Source of the DNA: Apodemus sylvaticus
Lineage: Eukaryota > Chordata > Mammalia > Rodentia > Muridae
Assembly (NCBI RefSeq): GCF_947179515.1
Contig: NC_067485.1
Coordinates: 74,210,146-74,274,145 of the forward strand
DNA length: 64,000 nt
Reading direction: 5' to 3'
The stretch's first letter is position 1, and each line of letters begins with the position of its first letter. The notes under the pieces are model-generated. The model searched no databases, was not told where the DNA came from, and saw only the letters and a program-made list of their open reading frames with translations. This document shows, in pieces, positions 1-9,499 of the stretch. Position numbers and translations under genes: made by a program.

Positions 1-249
1 CTGTGTAAAAATAATGATTTTTTTACCCCATCTTCTTCACTAGGAATCCTTCATATGTGTGTGTGTGTTTGATATACATAAAAGATAAATGAAAATACTC
101 ATATGACATAAGAAGCATTAAGGAACTAGCCCTGAACAAAGTTCTGAGACAAATAAATGGTTCCCACGTTATACAGACCTTTTAGATTCCACCTTTGACA
201 CTGTCTTTCCATGCATTGTCTTTGAAAATTCCTCTGTTATACATTAAAT
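1..249. other. Unassigned AT-rich sequence
   Basis: No gene or clear repeat seen, apart from a short TG run near position 58-69. It leads directly into the MLT1-like LTR. Confidence 0.5.
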
Positions 250-550
250 ATTATGTGTCTGCCCCCCACCCCTCCACAAATTCCCACCACAAAATGATTG
301 TCTATAATGGGATGGTATTAGGAACTGAGAGATGGGGGCTTTGGGGGATGACTCATTCCTAAGGAAGGAGCCCTCTTGAGGGGAATTAATGCCCTTACAG
401 GTAGAGACCTGCCTATTTGCTTCTCCCTGCCACCAGAGGACACAGCAGGAAGGTGCTCCTTACAAAGCAGGGAGAAAACCCTCACTACATACTGTCACTT
501 CTGCCCACTGGATGTTAACATCCTCATTTGCAGACTGTGAGAAGGGAGAT
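250..550 (+). mobile_element. MLT1/MST-type MaLR LTR (old ERVL-MaLR)
   Basis: The order of short blocks matches the MLT1/MST LTR plan: 'gatggtattaggaactg' near 312, a 'gggggctttggggg' block, 'ccctcttgagggg', 'attaatgcccttacag', 'aggacacagcaggaagg' and a terminal 'gactgtgagaagg'. It is heavily diverged, so it predates the rodent radiation. A solitary LTR is inferred because no internal region follows. The 77-codon frame inside it is incidental. Confidence 0.72.
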
Positions 551-882
551 TCTGATGTAAGGCAGCATCTCCATGACGTTCTCTTACAGGCCCCCAAGCC
601 CACTACACTGTCTTCCCTCTAAGACGTTTATTATCCCAATATTTAAGGCATAGGGCAAAGTTTCACCTATTGGCTCACTGCTGTTATTTGTTTCATGAAT
701 ATTTGTGATATGCCAGTTACATAACTATTTTAGGTTTGCATGATCTAAGACAAGAGATCATATTACCAAAACATTCTTATAGTTTTGGTCATGATCCTAC
801 TCCTTAACAAGTAAAACATATCTCCAGCCCATCTACAACATTTGTAAAGAAAAGGACTCTTTCTGTGGTTTCAAGTGAGATT

Positions 883-921
<39 letters not shown>

Positions 922-1124
922 TTTGTATGTGTGCACTTTATAAAATAATTTTATATGTGTATGTATATCTGTATATATGTATATGTTTATATGTAGATGA
1001 TAACTACTAAAGCATATATTATTGTATTTTGTTTCATTTTATTCAATGACTGCTCTTAGGGTGACAGCAATATGCCAAATTTTACCTTAAATATCTTTCA
1101 GTGTCAACAAATCTAATATTTCTC
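551..1124. other. Unassigned sequence with TG and TATG simple repeats
   Basis: No gene seen. It contains a (TG)n run at about 882-931 and an AT-rich (TATG)-like stretch at about 945-1000; the rest is AT-rich unique sequence. Confidence 0.55.
882..931 (+). repeat. (TG)n microsatellite
   Basis: An almost uninterrupted TG dinucleotide run with a few TA/TTTG interruptions, grading into TATG-rich sequence downstream. Confidence 0.95.
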
Positions 1125-1275
1125 ATTGAAGCCATTTTACAAAGGTGAAAACTGAAGTACAGAGAAATCACGGAGCTTAGCACTTAGAATCACACAGATA
1201 AAGGCAGCGAGATGGCTCGTGGTAAAGGCTGGGAGCGGTCCAAGGAGACTGGTCCCAGAGCCTACGTTCTGGCTT
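1125..1275 (-). mobile_element. MIR SINE, degenerate
   Basis: The block 'ccattttacaaaggtgaaaa' followed by 'ctgaagtacagagaaatcac' and 'aatcacacagata' is the reverse-strand MIR core (Pol III tRNA-derived ancient SINE). It ends near 'agagcctacgttctgg', equivalent to the MIR 5' side. Old and decayed. Confidence 0.6.
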
Positions 1276-1729
1276 TCTGCAAGGTAATGACAATACTAAC
1301 TTGAGAGGTCAGAGAGGCCTTTCCTGAGTATGTGTTACATAAGCTGAAATTAGAAGTAAGGCCAGATGTTAGAGGTGTACAGGTGAGGGGAAGGTCCTGG
1401 AATGCTGGAAGAGAGAGACAAACCCCATCCCTGGGGATCTCAGGACCTACGGAAGCAGCTGTCAAGGATAAGCAGGAAGGCCAGGGCTCAGATCAGGACA
1501 GCTCCTAAGGTTCCCCTATGTTACGTTACCCTGTGGTAGAAACACAGTACCAACCTACCAGGTCAGGACCTGAAGAAACTACATACCTACCCCAACCTGT
1601 TTCCAGCAGACCAAAAGCCAAAATCATTCCCTACTTGTTAAAAACTAGCTGAAGTTCTGTGTGAATACGTCTGACCTTCACAGGAGTTGCACGAAGAGTG
1701 AAAACTGGAAGCCGCAGCCCCTTTGTCCC
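1276..1729. other. Unassigned unique sequence
   Basis: No coding potential or recognised repeat. It is moderately GC-rich compared with the flanks and adjoins the U2 fragment. Confidence 0.5.
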
Positions 1730-1742
1730 TCGCCTTGGACTC
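1730..1742 (+). repeat. 13-bp TSD, left copy, of U2 fragment
   Basis: 'tcgccttggactc' is repeated without mismatch at 1776-1788, immediately on the other side of the U2-derived 33 bp. Confidence 0.85.
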
Positions 1743-1775
1743 CACTTGATCTTAGCCAAAAGGCCGAGAAACAAT
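1743..1775 (-). pseudogene. Truncated U2 snRNA retropseudogene (first ~33 nt)
   Basis: On the minus strand, 1775 down to 1743 matches the 5' end of U2 spliceosomal snRNA, from nucleotide 1 to about 33. It includes the 'ctcggccttttggctaagat' block, which pairs with U6 and the branch-site region in the real RNA. I count two mismatches, both in the CpG-containing first six bases. The segment sits exactly between two identical 13-bp copies of 'tcgccttggactc' (1730-1742 and 1776-1788), the signature of target-primed insertion. The 3' part of U2 (Sm site and stem-loops III-IV) is absent and there is no poly(A), so it cannot make a functional snRNA. U2 pseudogenes are a known class; this one is unusually short. 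Confidence 0.85.
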
Positions 1776-1788
1776 TCGCCTTGGACTC
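1776..1788 (+). repeat. 13-bp TSD, right copy, of U2 fragment
   Basis: Identical to 1730-1742. The pair defines the U2 insertion boundaries to the base. Confidence 0.85.
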
Positions 1789-2294
1789 ATTGGTGTTTGC
1801 TTTGTCTTCCTCACTGCCCTACTGTGGAACGCACCTCGGAAGTGGTTCCTTTAATGACAGTGGATTGTAGTAGAAACTTTATTATTATTTACTGAATTGG
1901 TAAGAGTATTCTAGGATAAATGCATCTGGGGAATTCACTTATCTCACAGATGGCTTATTACCCTCTGGGTCAATTTTCATTGTATCCAGCAGTATGATGT
2001 TGAGAACTCACATTTTAACTCTATGTCACAAAGTAACACAGATGCCACAGTGGCAGATGACAGAAACCAAAGGGGACTATGTGGAAAGATGTTCCACAGA
2101 GAAGATGACTCTTGGATGTGGTCGTGTGCCTCCCACCAAAAGAGGAGCAGTCACTCAGGAGAGATGATCTATCACCTCGGTGTCATTCTTACACACAAAC
2201 AGGGACGTTGGCTAACAAGTCCTGAAAGTTACTCAGGAAAGAACAGGAGATAAATGTAGAGCCAATTTGCTGTTCAATACAGAGCCCCGAGGTC
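1789..2294. other. Unassigned unique sequence
   Basis: No supported gene or repeat. A 76-codon plus-strand frame (2023-2253) has no recognisable domain and is treated as chance. Confidence 0.5.
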
Positions 2295-2445
2295 AGCTGT
2301 CTGCTGGAAACCCAGCTCTGCTCACCACTAGCCACGGGACCATGAATAAGTTCCTTGACTTTGTGTTTAATCTACTGAGTTGGAGACAAGATGGTGTGTA
2401 CTTCATAGCACAGAAGGAATAATGTAACACATTGGCTTTGAGAAG
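2295..2445 (+). mobile_element. MIR SINE, degenerate
   Basis: The order 'cccagctctgctcaccac', then 'gaccatgaataagttccttgac', then a 'gttggagacaagatgg' segment follows the MIR plus-strand layout (amino-acid-poor tRNA head, core, then the 'cttgggcaag' equivalent). Divergence is high. Confidence 0.5.
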
Positions 2446-2764
2446 CACTCATAGAGAGCAAACACTGTGTGAAGGTCTGTGAGGATCAATATCAGTGGAC
2501 CTTTTCTGGGATTTCATAAACTCCCTCTGTCTTGTTACTAGAGACATAATACCTTCTTGCAAACCCGACCCTTCTCTTGTGGGGGGGGGGGGGATCTGAT
2601 GCTTCCTGTCTCGTGTTCCAGTTTCCCTTTCTTTAGCCTTTCCCTGTCCTATTCCTCTCTGTTGTTTCCTAAGTCTAAATTCCATACTGCCACAATAATC
2701 AAAACAAACCTGCATATTCAAATACACAGAGGGCTGCTAAACTCTTACACAGGAGCCCCTCTCA
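2446..2764. other. Unassigned sequence with a G13 homopolymer
   Basis: No gene seen. It contains an uninterrupted run of 13 G at 2581-2593, which creates misleading open frames on both strands. Confidence 0.5.
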
Positions 2765-3137
2765 TCAGTGGCTGCAGTAGGTGTCTAGGGCTAGAGACAT
2801 CTTCACTCACAGTTCTAGAAGCAGGGAGTCTAAAGTCAAGGACTCAGCCCCCACGCTCCTTCTGGCTGCAAGGAAACCCTTGATTATGCTTTCCCCATAA
2901 CTTCAGAGGGCTGCTCACAGTCCTCAGCCTTTGTCAACTTTATAGCTGCCATATTGCAGCCTGCCTGCTTTCATGTGACAGTCACCTGTGTGTTTCTTCT
3001 TTTTTTGTAATTAGGAACCATTCATTAGACTAAGGTCAAAACTACTCCAAATCTAAGTGTTGATAACCACAAAGAGCCTACTCCAATAAGGTCTCATTCT
3101 GAGTTCCCAGATGGGACACCACTCAGCTCAGAACAGT
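2765..3137 (-). mobile_element. MLT1-type MaLR LTR
   Basis: Reads as a reverse-strand MLT1 LTR: 'cactcacagttctagaagc', 'gggagtctaaagtcaagg', 'caataaggtctcattctgag' and a terminal 'ctcagaaca', whose complement starts TGTT as expected for an LTR 5' end. It is the first half of a block that recurs at 5640-6160. Confidence 0.7.
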
Positions 3138-3430
3138 GACAAAAAAGTGATTTATTTTTATATGTGGAAAACATGGCTGTGGGAAGAAGTGACACAGTTA
3201 GGAGCTTTTAGAAGCTGATTTCAAACCTCCTCACCCCAGCTGAATGTTGCCTGCCTGGCCCATATCTGTCCCTTGACCTTCATTCTAAATATTTATCTAG
3301 AAACACACATAGGAATGACGATACACCCCTTCTGTCTTCTTCCTTGTAGTTCTGAAGGAAGCACCAATCCAGGTAGACTATAAAAGCATAGACAGAAGAC
3401 TAAGTAAACCAGGCAGGACAATGCCCTGTG
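3138..3430. other. MLT1-flanking segment, copy A of a duplicated block
   Basis: Resembles 5921-6160 in the same order and orientation: a T-rich start, 'ggagcttttagaagctgatt', 'cctgcctgg', 'cattctaaatatttatctag', then 'cttcttcctt'. It could be MaLR internal sequence next to the LTR, or part of an old duplication. Confidence 0.55.
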
Positions 3431-3547
3431 GAGCAAAGGGCTTGGATGAAGGAGGGGGGGTTCTTCCCTTCTAGGCAGTGCTCTCTCCCTATTTCACAGA
3501 CAGGTATGGGATACCTCATATCTGTAAGATGAAAATGCTGAAGAGAT

Positions 3548-3840
3548 CAATCATGGTATGCACTCACTGATAAGTGGATATTAACCTAGAAACTTGGAAT
3601 ACCCAAGAAATAATCCACATATTAAATGATGTCCAAAAACAATGGAGGAGTGGCCCCTGGTTCTGGAAAGACTCAATACAACAGTATAGGGGAATACCAG
3701 AACAGGGAGGTGGGAAGGGGTGGATGGGGGAATAGGGAGAGGGAAGATGGGGAGTGGGGACCCAGAAAAGGGGAAATCATTTGAAATGAAAATAAAGAAT
3801 ACATCGAATAAAAAAAAATCAAAAAAAAAAAAAAAGAAAG
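3548..3840 (+). mobile_element. L1 3' end, 5'-truncated
   Basis: Begins in the ORF2/3'UTR border motif 'gcactcactgataagtgg', continues into a purine/G-rich 3' UTR tract (about 3715-3775), then 'aaatcatttgaaatg', an AATAAA-like signal and a poly(A) tract at about 3809-3840. This is a typical 5'-truncated rodent L1. No clear TSD found. Confidence 0.82.
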
Positions 3841-4699
3841 AAATCTCAAAGAATGTATGGGGGATAAAAAAGAAATATAATTGGGCATCCTAAAAATAAA
3901 AAAAAAGAAAAGAAGAAAATTCTGGATCCTAGACATTGAGTTTCTCCCAAAGGAATTTCTTATAGTTGCAGTGTTTGCCAGGCAAATATTAAAATATTAA
4001 AATTAGAAACTGGGGGAGTGCATCTGGTCTAGTCTTTGTGGTTTCCTCTATAAAATGTCGACCATGATTTATAGAGACTACCAGAGATGGTGTGTGTCTA
4101 CTTGATAGCACCAATAATTAAGTCAACAGAGAGCTGAGGTGTTATCTGGTACCAGAAGAAGCTAATGGTGCTCCAGTAGCTGACAGAAGAGTGCAGGAGA
4201 GGGCAGCCAGAACCCCCTCTGGAAAGAGAAGAACCCTTAATAGACCAACTCTTCTGCTTTGGAGGCCACAACCATTGGGCAGGAGCCAATATTGGTACCA
4301 ATCAGGATCTAGCGTTTCCTATCTCCAACATGGCACATTGACATTTTATGCCTTCAAGATTGTATATGCACATGCACGTGCATGGATGTATAGGAATTAT
4401 GAGTATTGTATGTGTGCTTGTGTATAGGTATCAGCGAGTGTGCATGTATTCACATGCTCTAAGGATTTGTCTCTTTTATATCGTACCCAATTCTTAAGCG
4501 ATGATGACACTGACTATTTGGAAGGGTCACAGCTGGTTCATGGCAGCTGCCATCCTAATAAGATTGTTATCTGAGCATCTTTAGCCCATGTGAGCTCAGG
4601 GGTCAAGGAGCAATCCCACTCAGAACTTTTCCAGAATGTGGGATGTGTAAAAGAGTTTAAAACATTTAAACACAGTGCACTGGTAAATGCACAGATTTA
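3841..4699. other. Unassigned unique sequence
   Basis: Starts with A-rich sequence, then AT-rich unique DNA. Short frames on both strands around 4098-4427 overlap each other and show no domain. No gene supported. Confidence 0.5.
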
Positions 4700-4860
4700 C
4701 AATCTGTCATATCTGACTTTGGAAAGCAGTTTTACCATTCGTTAGCAGCAGGAACTTAGGCCACTCAGTTAACCTTTCACTATTCAGTCTCCTGATCTGT
4801 AAAAATGGTAGTAATGATACTCATCTAATAGAGTTGTTGTTAAGGCAAACAGAGGTTAGA
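4700..4860 (+). mobile_element. MIR SINE
   Basis: 'aggccactcagttaac', 'cagtctcctgatctgtaaaa', 'tggtagtaatgatactcat' and 'agagttgttgttaaggc' follow the MIR 3' half in order. Good agreement for an element of this age. Confidence 0.75.
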
Positions 4861-5639
4861 TCAAATGACTAAGCTGGGTCATAGTCATGTAGGTGACTTG
4901 ATAAACAGCAGAATCTGTATTCTGTGAGTTTCTGCACTGACATGTCACCTGTACTCTGACAGAACCTTCGCTAATGAAATCAGCAGCCTGTGTCCCAGAG
5001 AGTAACAAGGCTTTTTCCAGGCTTTGAGGTCACCTCACCTCCCTTTGGTCATTTCTATTAGTGTCACAGAACAGAGTTCTCATGAATACTCACACTCATA
5101 GGGTTTTGGCATCTTTCCAGAGGTAAATAGATGGGAGGATACCATCTTTACTTATTCTGTGCAGACGGAAATGTATCCCTTATATTCAGGTGTAAATTGG
5201 ACTCCTTCCAGACACCTGCACCCTAGTTTGTAAGTCTGAGGACAGATTGTCTATCTTTATTTTCTGTATGTCCTGGGGTCTACCAGGGCAAGCGCCTGGA
5301 TCTGAGATATGGTTATTAACAACAAGGAGAGCAACCCTGGTGCTGGTTCATCTGTGTTGTTTTATGTTGAGTCCCATCCTTTCATAGTAAATCATAAATG
5401 GTCATCTTTAGTACTATGAGAGGTTGGGGAAACTGAAGCTGTATTGATGTGTCCTCAAATGGTGCACTTTCAGTTTGCAAATTACACATGATAACAGGTA
5501 GATGTGTGTGTGTGTGTGTGTGTGTGTGTGGTGTGTTTATGAGTAGGTATAAGTGTATGTGTCTGTCTACACTCCATAATGTTTCTTTCTTTTATAGTAC
5601 AGCAAAAACCTTGGAAACAGGAATTCCAAAAACAAGGAG
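4861..5639. other. Unassigned unique sequence with (TG)n
   Basis: No gene. A TG run lies at 5503-5530. The region around 5215-5300 has a weak L2-like flavour, but not enough to call. Confidence 0.5.
5503..5530 (+). repeat. (TG)n microsatellite
   Basis: About 14 TG units without interruption. Confidence 0.95.
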
Positions 5640-5920
5640 ACAACATTCCTACTGTATCTCTGACTGAAAAGGAAACCTACCCATTGCCTATCACCAATCT
5701 TTGGCCTTTGCGGGTGTGTAACTACATCAATCTGTCCCTGTTCACTTGACTATTTCTTCTATGTCTCTTTTCTTATAAAGAGACCACTTACTGAATGAAC
5801 ATCCACACAGCTTCAACATGACCTCCTCATTAAGGACAACTGAAAAGACCCTATTTCCAGATAAGATCACGTTCTGAGGTCCCAGATGGGACAGTAGTCA
5901 ACCCAGTACAGCTAACAAAT
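5640..5920 (-). mobile_element. MLT1-type MaLR LTR
   Basis: Reverse-strand MLT1 blocks: 'tatgtctcttttcttataa', 'aagaccctatttccagataa', 'gatcacgttctgaggtccc' and a boundary near 'gctaaca', whose complement starts TGTT. It is the counterpart of 2765-3137 in the duplicated block. Confidence 0.65.
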
Positions 5921-6165
5921 AGCAAGTACTTTTTTTTAAACTGTGTGGACCAGAAAAGAAAAAAAAAAAGATAGTAATATGCAAAGAAGGAGCTTTGAGG
6001 AGCTGCTTCTGAGTCCCCAGCTAAGGGGCACCTGCCTGGTTTATCCTACTCTTTGCACTTTATTCTAAATATACATTTAGAAACAAAAGGAGGAATTATA
6101 TACTCTTTTGACTTCTTCCTAATAGTCCCAGGGACCATTTGGTTTTCAGTCTAGGACACTAAACT
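5921..6165. other. MLT1-flanking segment, copy B of a duplicated block
   Basis: Homologous to 3138-3430: 'ggagctttgaggagctg', 'cacctgcctgg', 'cattctaaatat...', 'tttagaaac', 'cttcttccta' in the same order. More diverged in its second half. Confidence 0.55.
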
Positions 6166-6399
6166 GTAACAAGGTTAAGTAACTTACATTCTTCATGCTT
6201 GCTTTCTTCCCATTGGATTCTCTGCAACTGTAATTATCTTTAAGGCTCAGGGCTGGAGGGAAAGTTTGAGGCATACCTACTACTTCATTTTCTGGATTTC
6301 AGAGATCATCTACGAAAAGAGGAAAGGGGAGGATGAGAAAGGGAATGATATATTTCGCAACACCACTAAAGGGGTTTCATAGACATCTGCATAACTTAC
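6166..6399. other. Unassigned sequence
   Basis: No gene or clear repeat. Purine-rich near 6310-6345. Confidence 0.45.
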
Positions 6400-6489
6400 T
6401 TCTCTCACTTCTGTGACCAAATACTTCACAAGAAACAACTTAAGGAAGTAAAAGGTTGTTTGGGTTCACAGTTTAAGAATACAGTCTGG
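6400..6489 (-). mobile_element. Old rodent LTR-like repeat, left half (host of L1-A)
   Basis: 'acttcacaagaaacaactta', 'aggaagtaaaagg' and 'gggttcacagtttaag' match a common rodent interspersed repeat. The sequence breaks at 6489 and its continuation ('gacaggcatgtgagctagct') resumes at 15110, on the far side of L1-A. I cannot assign the family with confidence; it is probably a MaLR-like LTR read on its minus strand. Confidence 0.6.
6475..6489 (+). repeat. L1-A target-site duplication, left
   Basis: 'aagaatacagtctgg' recurs as 'aagaatatagtctgt' at 15110-15124, right after the L1-A tail. The pair brackets an 8.6-kb span. Confidence 0.75.
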
Positions 6490-6492
6490 ACA

Positions 6493-7033
6493 TACCTGCC
6501 CAAACACTGCAGCTTGTGCCCTTCCCAGGAGACCTGCAGTGACCAAGGACACAGGAGAGAATTTCATCCAAATACCCACACCAGCTGGGATACCCACACA
6601 GCCCAGCTAAAGCAGAACCTATTCCCTCCCTCTCTAGCTCCACCTTCCTTCCAGCCCACTTCCCAACCCCAGTCCAGATAAGCAGCCTGGCCAATACCCA
6701 CCCAAACCCTGCAGCCTGTGTTTCCCAGAGGATCCACACTGACCAAAGACACAGAGACCAAAGACAAAGACCTTCCTCCAGGCCCACTTCCATACCTGGG
6801 CCAGACCAGTAGCCTGATACTTGCCCAAATGCTACAGTCTGTGAGCCTCCCAAGAGACCCATGGTAACCAGGGACACAGAGGATCTTAGTGACCAGGGGC
6901 AGAGGAGACCTACTCTAACCAGAAACAACACTGCCTGCCTCCAAGGAATTCAGCCCCAACTCAGATCCCAGAGCTCTACCTGCCTCCAAGAAGACTGGTT
7001 TCAGTCAGAGACATCCACTCCAGTTCACACCAG
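6493..7033 (+). promoter_or_regulatory. L1-A 5' region with degenerate promoter monomers
   Basis: A unit starting 'cccaaac-ctgcagcytgtg' followed by a 'gac-caag/gacacag' block appears three times, at about 6493, 6696 and 6819. Unit 1 is about 203 bp; unit 2 is about 122 bp because about 80 bp are missing from its middle. Both full units end in 'gcctggccaata'/'gcctgata'. Tandem 5' monomers act as the promoter in rodent L1s (known for the family); that these monomers had that role is inferred. The 152-codon minus-strand frame here reflects the repeat composition, not a gene. Confidence 0.7.
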
Positions 7034-8110
7034 AGAGAACCAGATAGCCAGAGGCAAGCCTAAGATCATAAACAACAGAACCCAATGCAATTTGGCACCA
7101 TCAGAACCCTACCACAGCAAGCCCTGGCTACCATAACATGCATGTAAAGCAAGATAAGGACCTTAAATCCTGTCTCATGAAGATGATAGAGGCCTTTAAG
7201 GAGGATAGAAAGAACTCCCTTGAAGAAATACAGGAAACAGACAAACAGGTAGAAGCCCTTAAAGAAGAAATGAATAAAACTCTTAAAGAAATACAGGAAG
7301 ATACAACCAAACAGGTAAAGGATCAAAATGGTCAAACAATTAAAAATGGAAATAGAAACAATAAAGAAAACACAAAGGGAGGCAGCCCTGAAGATGGACA
7401 ACTTATAAAAGAGATCAGGAGCTACAGATACAAGCATCACAAACAGGCATAGAAGACACCATAGAAGATTTTGATATTCCAGTCAAAGAAAATACAAAGT
7501 GTAAAAAGTTCCCAACACAAAATATCCAGGAAATTCATAACACAATGAAAAGACCACACCTAATAATAATAGGAATAAAATAGGGTAAAGAATCCCAGAT
7601 CAAAGGGCCATGAAATATCTTCAACAAAATCATAGAGGACAACTTCGCTAACCTAAAATAAGAGATGGCCATAAATGTACAAGAAGACTACAAACCACCA
7701 AATAGATTGGACCAAAAAAGAAAATCCTCTCGTCACATAATAATCAAAACACTAAATGCACAGAACAAAGAAAGGATATTAAAAACTGTAAGGGGAAAAG
7801 GACATATGAGGGCAGATCTATCAGAATTACACCAGACTTCTCAACAGAGACTCTAAAAGCCAGAAGATCCTGGACAGATTTCATCCAGACACCTAAGAGA
7901 ACACAAATGCCAGGCCAGGCTAGTATACCCTGCAGAACTCTCAATCATCATAGATGGAGAAACTAACATATTCCATGACAAAACCAAATTTAAACAATAT
8001 CTTTCTACTAATCAGTCCTACAGTGGATACTGGAGTGAAATCCCCAATACAAAGAGGGTAATTACACCCAAGAAAACACAAGAAACTAAACAGATCACAC
8101 AAACACAAGA
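7034..8110 (+). pseudogene. L1-A ORF1 remnant (RNA-binding ORF1p)
   Basis: ORF1p coats L1 RNA as a trimeric RNA chaperone. The longest frame (7138-7452) encodes the lysine/glutamate-rich coiled coil, with repeated 'LKEEMNKTLKEIQE'-like heptads. A second piece, 7665-7856, covers the RRM-to-CTD region ('NRLDQKRK', then 'KERILKTVRGKG'). The segment after that ('DGETNIFHDKTKF', about 7950-7990) is the C-terminal domain. The expected start codon context near 7034 reads ATA, and several frameshifts and stops separate the pieces. It lies between the monomers and ORF2, as in any L1. Confidence 0.85.
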
Positions 8111-9029
8111 GAAGAGAACCATACACACATATTACCACCTCTAGCAACAAAAATAACAGGAACTAACAATCATATATCTTTAATATCTCTCAACATCAGT
8201 GGTCACAGTTCCCCAATAAAAAGACACAGGCTAACAGATTGGGTATATAAGCAGGATCCAGCATTTTGCTGCATAAGAGAACCACACCTCAGTGACAAAC
8301 ACATATACTAACTCAGTAAAAGTCTGGGAAAAAATTTCCAAGCAAATGGTCCCTAAAAACAAGCTGGAGTTACCATTCTTATATCCAATAAATAGCCTCA
8401 TTGAACTTTCGCCAAAATTGACCATATACTAGAACATAAGACAAGCCTCAACAGATACAAGAAGATTGAATTAATCCTATTTATGCTCTCTGACCACCAA
8501 GGACTAATGCTGGTCTTCAACAACAACAGAGAATCCACATACCCACAGAAACTGAACAATGATAACTTTGTCAGGAAGAAATAAAGAAAACAAAGACTTT
8601 ATAGAATTCAATGAAAATGAAGGCACATCATATCCAAACTTATGGGACACAATGAAAGCACTGTTAACAAGAAAATGTATAGCACTAAGTGCCTTCATAA
8701 AGAAATTGGAGAGATACCTTACAAGCAACTTAGCAGCACACCTGAAATCTCTAGAACAGAATGAAGCAAACACACCCAAGGAAAGTAGAGGGCAGGAAAT
8801 AGTCAAAGTGAGGGCTGAAATCAACTAGTTAAAACCAAAGAGGATGATCCAAAATACCAACAAAAGCAAGAGCTGATTCTATGAGAAAGTCAACAAGATA
8901 GAAAAACCTTTAGCCAGAATAACTAAAGGGTCTAGAGACAGTACCAAAATTAACAAAATGAGAAACAAAAAGGGAACCATAACAATGGAAACTGAGGAAA
9001 TTGAAAAAAAAATCATCAGAACGTACTAG

Positions 9030-9045
9030 AAAAGACTATACAAAA
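9030..9045 (+). repeat. 16-bp TSD, left, of B1
   Basis: 'aaaagactatacaaaa' is repeated exactly at 9210-9225. Confidence 0.92.
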
Positions 9046-9209
9046 GCAGGGCGGTAGTGGCACACGCCTTTAATCCCAGCACTTGGGAGGCAGCAGCAAG
9101 CAGATTTCTGAGTTCGAGGCCAGCCTGATCTACAAAGTGAGTTCCAGGACAGCCAGGACTACACAGAGAAACCCTGTCTCAAAAAAACAAAAGCAAAAAC
9201 AAAAAAATA
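9046..9209 (+). mobile_element. B1 SINE (young Mus-type) inside L1-A ORF2
   Basis: Full-length 7SL-derived B1: head 'gcagggcggtagtggcacac', A-box-like 'cctttaatcccagcac', B-box-like 'gttcgaggccagcc', end 'gagaaaccctgtctc', then an A-rich tail (about 9180-9209). Perfect 16-bp TSDs flank it. It is close to the Mus B1 consensus and supports a mouse-lineage source. The insertion postdates L1-A. Confidence 0.97.
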
Positions 9210-9225
9210 AAAAGACTATACAAAA
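9210..9225 (+). repeat. 16-bp TSD, right, of B1
   Basis: Exact copy of 9030-9045. Confidence 0.92.
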
Positions 9226-9458
9226 CTGGAAAATCTAGATGAAATGTATGATTTTCTAGTCAGATATGTACCAAAGCTAAATCAAAATCAGGTGAACTAT
9301 CTAAACAGTTCCATAACCCCTAAGGAAATAGAAATTGTCATCACAAACCTCCCAACCTAAAAAAGCCCACGGCCAGATGGTTTTAGTGCAGAATTCTACC
9401 AGACCTTCAAGGAAAAACTAATATAAATACTCCTCAAACTATGGCATAAAATAGAAAC

Positions 9459-9469
9459 AGAAGGAACAT
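9459..9469 (+). repeat. 11-bp TSD, left, of the composite element
   Basis: 'agaaggaacat' recurs at 13436-13446. L1-A ORF2 reads smoothly across the two copies ('...agaaacagaaggaacat' then 'agcctaattcattc'). Confidence 0.85.
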
Positions 9470-9499
9470 GGTGAACTAGGAGTGCATGGGGTTTATGAT

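Larger units (their letters stand above)
8150..9458 (+). pseudogene. L1-A ORF2 remnant, 5' part (endonuclease and inter-domain)
   Basis: ORF2p is the L1 endonuclease/reverse transcriptase. The start block 'SPIKRHRLTDWV'-like coding sequence lies at about 8210-8250. At about 8393 the text jumps from early endonuclease to its end ('gccaaaattgaccatatact'), an internal loss of a few hundred bases. The segment 8559-8828 is an open 89-codon stretch (motif 'YPNLWDTMKA') of the linker before the RT. It is interrupted by B1 at 9046 and cut at 9458-9469 by the composite insertion; it resumes at 13447. Many stops. Confidence 0.85.

Noticed and set aside
1743..1775. Functional U2 snRNA gene
   Set aside because: Only 33 nt, no Sm site, no 3' stem-loops and no upstream snRNA promoter elements; it is a retro-fragment.
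6473..6931. 152-codon minus-strand open frame
   Set aside because: It lies entirely in the L1-A 5' monomers; the Leu/Trp/Gly-rich composition repeats with the monomer.
7034..8110. Intact ORF1 in L1-A
   Set aside because: The start codon position reads ATA and the frame changes several times.
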